A stretch of DNA of 64,000 nt from Crocinitomicaceae bacterium. GTDB lineage: Bacteria; Bacteroidota; Bacteroidia; Flavobacteriales_D; Crocinitomicaceae. A model generated the notes under the pieces. It was not told the origin of the DNA and searched no databases. It was given only the letters and a program-made list of their open reading frames with translations. Position numbers and translations under genes: made by a program. Below, one piece after another: positions 41,541 through 49,481 of this stretch. Numbering within the stretch: the stretch's first letter is position 1; each line of letters opens with the position of its first letter. Location of the stretch: positions 82,095-146,094 of the forward strand of contig JAKVAQ010000016.1 in assembly GCA_022447665.1 (NCBI GenBank). The letters are read 5' to 3'.

Positions 41541-43307
41541 ATGTCTCCATTATTTTACCTCAATAAATATTTAAAAAGATATAAGTGGAGACTTATTCTT
41601 GGCGCTCTTTTCATTCTTATTTCGAATCACTTCAAGCTTAAAATGCCAGTTGTTTTAAGGGATACAGTGAACGATATATTTGAGTACTCTAACTCTGGTA
41701 TAGCCGTTGAATACGAAGTGATTTTAAAACTTGGGTTGATTGCCGCAGGAATGTTTATGCTATTTTCCTTTTTACAAGGATTTTTCTTGTTCTTAACGCG
41801 CCAAACAATCATTGTAATGTCACGTTTCATTGAGTTTGACCTTAAAAATGAAATTTACAAGCATTACCAAAAATTACCTTTCAATTTTTACAAAAAGAAC
41901 TCCACAGGTGATTTAATGAATCGTGTGAGTGAAGACGTGACTAAAGTCCGCATGTATTTGGGCCCTGGCATTATGTACACTGTTAACTTACTTTGTCTAT
42001 TTGTGCTTGGAATCATTCAAATGTTCTCTGTAAATCCTGAACTTACTTTATATGCCCTAGCCCCATTACCCGTTATGTCTGTGTTGATTTACTTTGTAAG
42101 CTCCACGATCAATAGAAAGAGTGAACAAGTTCAACGTCAGCAATCGAAGCTAAGTACCATTGTTCAAGAATCCTTCGCAGGAATTCGAGTTCTTAAATCT
42201 CACATACGAGAAAAATTTTCATTAAAATCATTTGAAGTTGAGTCTGAAGCATATAAAGATAAATCAGTAAGTCTAGAAAAGACTAACGCTTTCTTTATGC
42301 CTACAATTATGGTTCTGATTGGAATGAGTAATATTCTTACGGTCTACATAGGCGGTAAACAAGTTCAAGCGGAAACAATTCCTCCGGGTCAAATAGCTGA
42401 GTTTATTTACTATGTGAACCTTTTGACATGGCCATTTGCTTCAGTAGGATGGGTTACAAGTGTTATACAAAGAGCGGCGGCTTCTCAGCAGAGAATCAAT
42501 GAATTCTTAGCCGCTGAACCTGAAAGAGATGACCGTTATGGTCTTGAGCATGAATTTGAAGATTCGATTGTATTTAAAGATGTATCGTTAAAATATGAGA
42601 ATTCGGGAATAGAAGCTGTTAAAAATCTCAACCTTTCGATCAAAAAAGGAGATACTTTAGGCATAATAGGTAAAACCGGCAGTGGAAAGTCGAGTATTGC
42701 TTATTTACTTACACAGTTTGTACAACCTACCATGGGTAGAATCCTTATGGATGGCGTGCCGATTAAAGACATTCAACTTAGAAGCTGGCGAAAGAACACG
42801 AGCTATGTTCCTCAAGACCATTTCTTGTTTTCAGACAGTATTAAGAATAACATATTATTCGGGATTCAGAGCGGTGAAGTGGATGAAGCAAAACTTATTG
42901 AAGCTGCTAAACAAGCTGATATTCATGAGAACATAATGAACTTTCCTGATCAATACGAAATACTGCTTGGCGAGCGCGGTATAAATTTATCTGGTGGGCA
43001 GAAACAGCGTGTATCTATAGCACGTGCTTTTATAAAGAATTCTGATTTACTTATTCTGGACGATGCCCTTTCTGCCGTAGATACTGAAACTGAAGAAAGA
43101 ATTTTGAACACATTAAAATCCAAAAACGCTTCTCAAACCAAAGTAATTATAACGCATAGAATCTCATCCATTAAATACGCAGATAAAATTATCGTACTGG
43201 ATGAAGGAAAACTAATTGAGGAAGGAACTCACTCAGAATTACTGGCTTTAGAGGGCGCCTATTTTAAAATTCACAAGAAGCAAGAACTTCAGAAAAACGA
43301 AAATTGA
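41541..43307 (+). CDS. ABC exporter, fused permease and ATPase (MsbA/MdlB type)
   Basis: 588 residues. N-terminal six-helix transmembrane domain (about 15-310), then an ATPase domain: Walker A GKTGSGKSS (about 377), Q-loop QDHFLFSDS, signature LSGGQKQR (about 482-490), Walker B LLILDDALSAVD (about 505) and the switch histidine in ITHR. It works as a homodimer or with a partner half-transporter. Substrate unknown (lipid, drug or peptide). A TAACTTTG octamer at 41499-41506 is a possible -7 element. Confidence 0.92.
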   Translation: MSPLFYLNKYLKRYKWRLILGALFILISNHFKLKMPVVLRDTVNDIFEYSNSGIAVEYEVILKLGLIAAGMFMLFSFLQGFFLFLTRQTIIVMSRFIEFDLKNEIYKHYQKLPFNFYKKNSTGDLMNRVSEDVTKVRMYLGPGIMYTVNLLCLFVLGIIQMFSVNPELTLYALAPLPVMSVLIYFVSSTINRKSEQVQRQQSKLSTIVQESFAGIRVLKSHIREKFSLKSFEVESEAYKDKSVSLEKTNAFFMPTIMVLIGMSNILTVYIGGKQVQAETIPPGQIAEFIYYVNLLTWPFASVGWVTSVIQRAAASQQRINEFLAAEPERDDRYGLEHEFEDSIVFKDVSLKYENSGIEAVKNLNLSIKKGDTLGIIGKTGSGKSSIAYLLTQFVQPTMGRILMDGVPIKDIQLRSWRKNTSYVPQDHFLFSDSIKNNILFGIQSGEVDEAKLIEAAKQADIHENIMNFPDQYEILLGERGINLSGGQKQRVSIARAFIKNSDLLILDDALSAVDTETEERILNTLKSKNASQTKVIITHRISSIKYADKIIVLDEGKLIEEGTHSELLALEGAYFKIHKKQELQKNEN

Positions 43308-43334
43308 TTATTCGGTTATCTATCCTTATCTTTG
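43304..43334 (+). promoter_or_regulatory. ttcA promoter (TTG-N20-TATCTTTG)
   Basis: TTG (43304-43306), a 20-base spacer and TATCTTTG (43327-43334) match the Bacteroidota -33/-7 consensus exactly, followed by GCGCC. The TTG overlaps the stop codon of the ABC gene. Start would be near 43340, leaving a very short leader before the ATG at 43347, and it excludes the alternative TTG start at 43332. Confidence 0.7.
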
Positions 43335-43346
43335 CGCCTCAATAGA

Positions 43347-44183
43347 ATGTCAGAGACGAAAGAAAATATAGTTGATTTTGAAAAACTAAACCGCAAGATT
43401 AAAAAGACGGTTTGGAATGCCATTAATGATTTCGGAATGATTGAAGATGGCGACAAGATAATGGTTTGTTTATCGGGAGGAAAGGATAGCTACACTATGT
43501 TGGATATCCTATGCCAGATTCAGAAATCATCTGTATTCAACTTTGATCTAATAGCAGTCAATCTTGATCAAAAACAACCGGGATTTCCTGAAGAGGTTTT
43601 ACCCAATTACCTTACCGATTTAGGCGTTAACTTCGAAATTGTAGAAAAAGACACCTACTCTATCGTTAAAGAGAAGACTCCTGAAGGAAAAACTACTTGT
43701 TCTCTATGTTCTCGATTAAGAAGAGGTACGCTATACGAAGCTGCAGAGCGCCTTGGCTGTAATAAAATCTGTCTAGGTCATCATAGAGACGACATTCTTG
43801 AAACTTTTTTCTTGAATCTATTTTTCGCCGGGAAAATTGAGACCATGCCGGCCAAATACAGAACGAATGACGATCGTTTTGTTGTTTTAAGACCACTTGC
43901 TTTGGTTAAGGAAAAAGACATTATTCAATATGCTGAAATTCGTGATTATCCGATTATACCTTGTAATCTTTGCGGATCTCAACCAAACATGCAAAGACAA
44001 TTAGTTAAAAAAATGATTTCCACATGGGAAGAGAAGTATCCTGGAAGATCAGAAATCATGTTTGCTGCTTTGAAAAACATTTCTCCTTCTCACATGTTTG
44101 ACGAAGACCTTTTCGATTTTAAAAACCTAGAATCTAAAGTATTAGGTGATATTAAAGCTGGAAAAGAATTCGAGATGATGTAA
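43347..44183 (+). CDS. ttcA: tRNA 2-thiocytidine(32) synthetase TtcA
   Basis: 278 residues from the ATG at 43347, chosen because a TATCTTTG promoter element covers the upstream TTG. PP-loop [10 protein letters not shown] (41-50) for ATP adenylation of the base, and the cysteines of the iron-sulfur cluster and catalysis at CSLC (C118, C121) and CNLC (C206, C209), with [10 protein letters not shown] near 144-153. It thiolates cytidine 32 in some tRNAs. Cytoplasmic. Confidence 0.93.
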   Translation: MSETKENIVDFEKLNRKIKKTVWNAINDFGMIEDGDKIMVCLSGGKDSYTMLDILCQIQKSSVFNFDLIAVNLDQKQPGFPEEVLPNYLTDLGVNFEIVEKDTYSIVKEKTPEGKTTCSLCSRLRRGTLYEAAERLGCNKICLGHHRDDILETFFLNLFFAGKIETMPAKYRTNDDRFVVLRPLALVKEKDIIQYAEIRDYPIIPCNLCGSQPNMQRQLVKKMISTWEEKYPGRSEIMFAALKNISPSHMFDEDLFDFKNLESKVLGDIKAGKEFEMM

Positions 44184-44245
44184 TCCAACTATTTGTTTCA
44201 ACATTCTTAATCATAATTGCTACATTTACACCAAACTGCGCAACT

Positions 44246-46630
44246 ATGAAATTCCGTAACCTACTACTGGTTTTTTTATTAAGTTTTACCGCTTTAAATC
44301 CCAGCTCTTATGCGGCCGTAGAACATCATGAAGAACATTCAGAAGTAAGTGATAACCCTAGCACAGAAACTCCTGTACCTGAAAAAATTGTTGATGAAAC
44401 AATTGAAGGTCCTACGATAGGAGAACATGGTGAAGAAACTATAATAATTGATTGTCATGAAGCACATCATACTGATTTAGAAGACGAACATGCTCATCAC
44501 CATGCCAACTACAGCCCATTAGTATTCATTATTCTTGCTTTAATAATTGGAGCAGGAACACGATTCTTTCTTTCTCGCGTAGGTATACCATATACCGTTG
44601 CATTATTAATCATCGGACTTTTGCTTGGTATAGTAGGACGAAGCAGTGTTTTAGAATCATTCGAAATTTTTGGAGGGACCTATCATCTAGAAGTAATTGA
44701 TATGGCGATTGACTGGGCTGCCAATTTGGATGCTCACATGATATTATATGTATTCTTACCCATATTGATTTTTGAAGCTGCGTTTGCGATGGATGTGCAC
44801 ACTTTCAAAAAGTCATTTACAAACTCGGTTTTATTAGCTGTTCCTGGAATATTAATCGCGATTTTTCTGACTGCGCTGGGAGTTGCTTGGATGGCTGGTG
44901 CTGATATTGGAATTTCAAGTTGGGACTGGCAATATGCCTTATTGTTCGGAGCAGTAATTTCTGCAACTGACCCTGTAGCTGTAGTTGCCTTATTGAAAGA
45001 GCTGGGTGCAAGTAAAAAGTTGGCGACCTTGATAGAAGGAGAATCTTTATTAAATGATGGTACCGCTATTGTGATTTTTATGGTGATTTTCCTAGGTATT
45101 GGAGCCGCACCAGGAGCAGAGACCAGTGCTATTGGGCCTATTATTGAATTTTTTAGAGTTGCCTTTGGAGGTATACTTGTAGGGTTTATATTAGGCTGGA
45201 TAGGACTTAGATGGATAAAAAGTGTCTTCAACGATATGCTTGTTGAGATTACAATTATTGTAGCCTTAGCTTACCTAACATTCTTCCTTTGCGAATACAC
45301 TTTCGGAGTTTCAGGAGTATTAGGTCTTGTGACATTAGGTCTTTATATGGCTGGACCTGGACGTACCAAAATTAGCCCTGAAGTGCAGCACTTTATTCAC
45401 GAATTCTGGGAATTCACGGGTTTTACAGCAAATACCCTAATTTTCTTAATTGTGGGTGTTGTAATTGCGGAGCGTGCAGTATTTGATGTCCAAGAAATTA
45501 TAGTTTTACTCCTAATATATGTATTGATTCATATAGTGCGTATGATTGTAATTGCAATTCTATACCCTGTAATGAAAAGATCAGGTTATGGACTAGCGAA
45601 GAACCATCCTCAAATACTTTGGTGGGGTGCATTAAGAGGTGCTATTGGTCTGGCATTAGCACTAATTGTTGAAAGCAATGAAGCCATTCCACAAGAAATA
45701 CGAGAACAATTCCTATTCTTTACCGCTGGCATTGTAATCCTCACCTTGTGCGTTAATGCTACATCAATGAAATATGTGGCGAAAAAACTAGGACTAACTA
45801 CACTTTCAAAATCTAAGGAATATGTGGTTGAGACTGCAGTAGAAGCCGTGAGGGAGGGAACCGTATCAACCATTGGTGGCATGGCCAGAGACAGGTTCTT
45901 TAAAAAGGTAAATTGGGAGGCTGTTGACCATTATTTACCGAAAGAATCAAGACTGAATGAACTTGAAAAAGTTTCTGATTACAAATTAGAATCTCGTAGA
46001 CGTATTCTTGAGCGAGAAAAAGGTAGTTATTGGGCACAATTCAAAGATGGATTGATTAGTAGTGATGCCTATCATTTACTTGTTTCTGAGATTAATGAGA
46101 TTATTGACTCTGCAGGAGAAAGAGCTCTAAACGACCGTGCAGACTTAGATGAACTGCTAAGCACTAAGAACAATTATCAAAAATTAGGTGCTTTGTCTAA
46201 GCTCTTCGCGAGCAGAAACATCAACAAATTAGGCGCTAGTTTCGACTCTGCCAAAGGTTTTTTCTCTGCTCAAAATGCCTGTATGGAATTAATTAAGGAG
46301 CTAAAAGAAACCGCTTCAGAAGAAGAAATGGATTTTCTAAACGAAATGGAATCAGAAATTGAAGAGAACAAAATTCAAGCATTAACCTTCTTAAGAAATT
46401 TCAAAAATCAGTTCCCGAATATATACCGTCATGTATCGACGCGTCAAGCCATACGTACTTTACTTAATACTGAAAAGAAACAAATTAAAGATCTTGTAAG
46501 TAAAGGACGAATTACAGATGATGAGGCCGATCTGATGATAGAGGATGTTGAGAAGAGAATGAAAAAGCTTTCAAAAGAAAAACTTAAGAAAGAAGAAAGA
46601 GAAAAAGAAAAACCGAAAGAAAGAATCTAA
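44246..46630 (+). CDS. Na+/H+ antiporter (CPA1/NhaP type) with His-rich N-terminal extension
   Basis: 794 residues. A signal peptide (to about 24, SSYAA) and an acidic His-rich segment (25-90, 11 histidines, ending HAHHHANYSP) come first. About 12 helices follow, with the ion-binding ATDPVAVVALLKELG (about 240) and ESLLNDGTAIVIF (about 267-279). A C-terminal cytoplasmic helical domain (about 515-794) is Lys/Glu-rich at the end. The His-rich head should lie in the periplasm and could bind a metal or sense pH; this is inference. Its stop overlaps that of the convergent nucleotidase gene. Confidence 0.9.
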   Translation: MKFRNLLLVFLLSFTALNPSSYAAVEHHEEHSEVSDNPSTETPVPEKIVDETIEGPTIGEHGEETIIIDCHEAHHTDLEDEHAHHHANYSPLVFIILALIIGAGTRFFLSRVGIPYTVALLIIGLLLGIVGRSSVLESFEIFGGTYHLEVIDMAIDWAANLDAHMILYVFLPILIFEAAFAMDVHTFKKSFTNSVLLAVPGILIAIFLTALGVAWMAGADIGISSWDWQYALLFGAVISATDPVAVVALLKELGASKKLATLIEGESLLNDGTAIVIFMVIFLGIGAAPGAETSAIGPIIEFFRVAFGGILVGFILGWIGLRWIKSVFNDMLVEITIIVALAYLTFFLCEYTFGVSGVLGLVTLGLYMAGPGRTKISPEVQHFIHEFWEFTGFTANTLIFLIVGVVIAERAVFDVQEIIVLLLIYVLIHIVRMIVIAILYPVMKRSGYGLAKNHPQILWWGALRGAIGLALALIVESNEAIPQEIREQFLFFTAGIVILTLCVNATSMKYVAKKLGLTTLSKSKEYVVETAVEAVREGTVSTIGGMARDRFFKKVNWEAVDHYLPKESRLNELEKVSDYKLESRRRILEREKGSYWAQFKDGLISSDAYHLLVSEINEIIDSAGERALNDRADLDELLSTKNNYQKLGALSKLFASRNINKLGASFDSAKGFFSAQNACMELIKELKETASEEEMDFLNEMESEIEENKIQALTFLRNFKNQFPNIYRHVSTRQAIRTLLNTEKKQIKDLVSKGRITDDEADLMIEDVEKRMKKLSKEKLKKEEREKEKPKERI

Positions 46631-47544
46631 ACTACATTGTGATTGGTCCAGTCGAATTGAGGTGTAGACCAAACCATTTCATCTTTTCTTTTGTCAAAAG
46701 TAAAATCAACGCGCCCGAGCACTAGTCCTGCCCATCCTGCTTGATTTATTAGAACGGTTTTGCCTGCTCTGTTTTTATGAACCTCTGGTTTATCCATAAA
46801 GGTATGCGTATGTCCACCAATGATCAGATCAATATTCTCTGTTTCATTTGCTAATTTGGTATCACACCACTCATTTAGCTTTGCAAAATAACCGAGATGA
46901 GATAAACAGATAACAAGGTCGCACTTCTCTTCGTCCCTAAGCGTTTTTGCTGTATCCGAAGCAATTTCGATCGGGTTTAGGTATTTCGTTTCTCCATACA
47001 TCGTTGGAGCTACAAGACCATCTAACTCAACTCCTATACCAAAGACACCAACTTTAATACTCCCTTTTTGAAACACTTGATATGGATTTGTTAAACCCTC
47101 AAGAACCGTATTTGAAAAGTCATAATTCGCGCACAAGAAAGGGAATTTAGCATGAGGCAGTTGCTTTTTAAAACCCTCCATACCTGCATCGAAATCGTGA
47201 TTTCCCATGGTAGCCGCATCATACCCCATTGCCGTATAAAGCTTCATCTCTACCTCTCCTCCATGCACGTTAAAATATGGTGTACCTTGGAATATATCAC
47301 CCGCATCCAACAAAAGGACCTGAGATTCGGTAGCTCTAATTTGATTAATCAAAGCCATCCTTCTGCTCACACCTCCTTGACCTGGATACTTACTGTGGTT
47401 ATCTGGAAAGGGCTCAATATGGGAATGAAAATCATTCGTGTGAAGGATCGTTAATTTATCACCTTTTTTAGCCTGCATTGATGTTAGACTTGAAATAGCC
47501 GCAGCACCTAGCGTGATATTTTTTATAAACCTACGTCTTTCCAT
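46627..47544 (-). CDS. 5'-nucleotidase metallophosphatase domain protein (UshA N-half)
   Basis: 305 residues. A Tat-type signal (RRRFIKNITLGAAAISSL, 3-20) suggests folded export. Metal motifs of UshA-type enzymes are intact: LHTNDFHSH (D38, H40), LDAGDIFQGT, MGNHDFDAG, LSHLGY and GGHTHTF. The C-terminal substrate-binding domain that E. coli UshA has in the same chain is encoded by the preceding gene; the two overlap in TAATG. It hydrolyses nucleoside 5'-phosphates or related compounds in the periplasm. Confidence 0.93.
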   Translation of the reverse strand: MERRRFIKNITLGAAAISSLTSMQAKKGDKLTILHTNDFHSHIEPFPDNHSKYPGQGGVSRRMALINQIRATESQVLLLDAGDIFQGTPYFNVHGGEVEMKLYTAMGYDAATMGNHDFDAGMEGFKKQLPHAKFPFLCANYDFSNTVLEGLTNPYQVFQKGSIKVGVFGIGVELDGLVAPTMYGETKYLNPIEIASDTAKTLRDEEKCDLVICLSHLGYFAKLNEWCDTKLANETENIDLIIGGHTHTFMDKPEVHKNRAGKTVLINQAGWAGLVLGRVDFTFDKRKDEMVWSTPQFDWTNHNVV

Positions 47545-48284
47545 TATCTAACAATATGTATTCTATCCAAATCTCCTTCAATTCTCAGCGTATCCACTTC
47601 TTGTACATAATCAATAATAGCATTTCTAATCAAAACTCCTGTACTTACTTTGTGAGATGTTTCTTTGAAAAAACTCATTTTATCACCTCCTCCAGCTAAA
47701 TAATCAGAAGTTATCACGTAAACGGGTTTGTCATATAAATACTCTTCTCCATCAAAAAATAGCCATTGCTTTATTCCTGACATTCTAATCCTACAATTAG
47801 ACACTGGCTGTCCACCCGCGTCATTTATCGTTTTTAGCATTTTTTTGACAAGATTTGGCTGCAAAACAGTCACTGTGATTAAGTTATCAAAGGGCATTAG
47901 ACTAAATATATCCCCTTTTGTAATGGGTCCTTCGTCTATCGTTGCCCTTAACCCTCCAAAATTTATGAGGGCCATGGACGGCTCAAGTCCTGGACCAAAA
48001 TATTTAGTCTTTGCCATAAACTCTCTACCTTCGGCATATACTATATCAGCTACTAAATCACCTAAATAAGATTCTGGTTGGTGTTTAATAAAACTTGTAT
48101 CTGCGTAACCTAGTACTTCATTCATCTCCTCCTCCATCTCTGCTTTATAGGGACTGAAAACAGAATCCAAGGAGTTACTTTCGAAATCAGCTGTAATTGT
48201 AACGTTTTCTCCTTCTCCGCCGGGCGTTAAGTTTCCACAAGAAATGAGGAATAACAATAAGAAAAAAGAAACAAAATACTTCAT
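47544..48284 (-). CDS. 5'-nucleotidase C-terminal domain lipoprotein (UshA C-half)
   Basis: 246 residues. Lipobox LISC (Cys16). The 5'-nucleotidase C domain has YLGDLVADIVYAEG, ALINFGGLRATIDEGPITKGDIFSLMPFDNLI and VITSDYLAGGGDKMSFF, which form the nucleoside-binding side of UshA. It therefore likely completes the N-half encoded by the next gene, with one soluble Tat-exported subunit and one lipid-anchored subunit. Start codon abuts the stop of the upstream EEP gene. Confidence 0.9.
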   Translation of the reverse strand: MKYFVSFFLLLFLISCGNLTPGGEGENVTITADFESNSLDSVFSPYKAEMEEEMNEVLGYADTSFIKHQPESYLGDLVADIVYAEGREFMAKTKYFGPGLEPSMALINFGGLRATIDEGPITKGDIFSLMPFDNLITVTVLQPNLVKKMLKTINDAGGQPVSNCRIRMSGIKQWLFFDGEEYLYDKPVYVITSDYLAGGGDKMSFFKETSHKVSTGVLIRNAIIDYVQEVDTLRIEGDLDRIHIVR

Positions 48285-49310
48285 TTACACCTTTTTCTTC
48301 AATACAATATAAACAGGAAAATGGTCAGAGTAGCCGTTAAGATATTGCCCTCCTGCATGAGTACGATGAGGATATCCTTTAAAGCGCCCTTCTTTTTGTT
48401 TTAGCCAATCTTGGTTATAAACTACGGATTTATGATAGACATAACTTGAAGCATCTTTACTACAAAGGGACTGGCTTATCAACACTTGATCAAAAAGATT
48501 CCATGCATCATTCCACGCTAAAGTGCCATTGCCAGATTTATAATGTGCATACATTGTATTGAAAAACTTACCATCTTTTACTTTCTTTAATTTACCCGTA
48601 GCATTTATATGATCTTTCACACTTTTGTTCACTGGGTCGTCATTAAGGTCTCCCATTAAAATGATTTTAGCTGTAGGATCAACTATGAATAACGAATCTA
48701 TGATTTTCCTTCCTAAAATTGCTGCATCAATACGTCTAGGTTCAGAGGCTGTTTGCCCGCCCCTTCTTGATGGCCAATGCGCTACAATTATATGCACCAT
48801 TTCTCCGTCTAGTTCACCCGAAACCAATAATTGATCCCTTGTAGTATAATCAGGTTTGTCAGCAAAGGTTAATTTATATGCAATACTGTTTGTTGGCTTG
48901 AAGTATTTTTCTTGATACAATAGACCCACATCGATCCCTCTATGATCTGGTGAATCGTAATGAATAATTTTATAGTCTCTGTTCTTTATCTGCTCATCAG
49001 CAACTAAATCTTCAAGTACTCCCCTGTTCTCAACCTCAGACACTCCTAATAAAGCGAGACCATCTGGAGAAACTTCTGTTGCAATTTTGGAAATCACCAG
49101 AGCCATGTTATTTATTTTGTTTTTATATTTTTTGGCTCCCCAGGCATAACTACCTTCTGGCAGGAAGTCTTCATCATTTATAAACGGATCATTTATTGTA
49201 TCAAATAGGTTTTCTAGGTTGTAAAAACCAACACAGTTAACCTTGTATGATTGAGAAATACTAATTCCAAAGCAAAAAAGGCTTAAGATGAAAAGGGTGA
49301 TTTTTTTCAT
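48285..49310 (-). CDS. Secreted endonuclease/exonuclease/phosphatase family (DNase I-like)
   Basis: 341 residues from the ATG at 49310 (TTG at 49319 upstream). Signal peptide to about 20 (ISISQ). EEP fold motifs: FYNLENLFDT (29-38, with the catalytic Asn), GVSEVEN (metal Glu), HWPSRRGG, GDLNDDPVN and the final YSDHFPVY with the catalytic Asp-His. No OB-fold is attached. It could cut extracellular DNA or RNA. First gene of a tightly packed three-gene unit with the split 5'-nucleotidase. Confidence 0.9.
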   Translation of the reverse strand: MKKITLFILSLFCFGISISQSYKVNCVGFYNLENLFDTINDPFINDEDFLPEGSYAWGAKKYKNKINNMALVISKIATEVSPDGLALLGVSEVENRGVLEDLVADEQIKNRDYKIIHYDSPDHRGIDVGLLYQEKYFKPTNSIAYKLTFADKPDYTTRDQLLVSGELDGEMVHIIVAHWPSRRGGQTASEPRRIDAAILGRKIIDSLFIVDPTAKIILMGDLNDDPVNKSVKDHINATGKLKKVKDGKFFNTMYAHYKSGNGTLAWNDAWNLFDQVLISQSLCSKDASSYVYHKSVVYNQDWLKQKEGRFKGYPHRTHAGGQYLNGYSDHFPVYIVLKKKV

Positions 49311-49431
49311 AAGAATCAAATGTAAAAATACTTATCAAATCTGAGGCCATTATTATGTTTGCATAATGTTAACAGAAACTTAAGTTTTCAACAATTAGTC
49401 ACTTAGCTCGATTTTAAGCAGAGAAAATTCG

Positions 49432-49439
49432 TAGCTTTG
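49432..49439 (+). promoter_or_regulatory. Candidate -7 element TAGCTTTG before the receptor gene
   Basis: Matches TAnnTTTG and lies 42 bases before the TonB-dependent receptor ATG, in the 171-base divergent gap. No good TTG at the -33 position. Confidence 0.4.
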
Positions 49440-49481
49440 GTGGGCTTTACACATAGGTAAAGCTGCTACTAAGACTTACCG

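Noticed and set aside
44734..45231. 165-residue frame antisense to the antiporter
   Set aside because: A shadow of hydrophobic coding sequence; the plus-strand gene has clear antiporter motifs.
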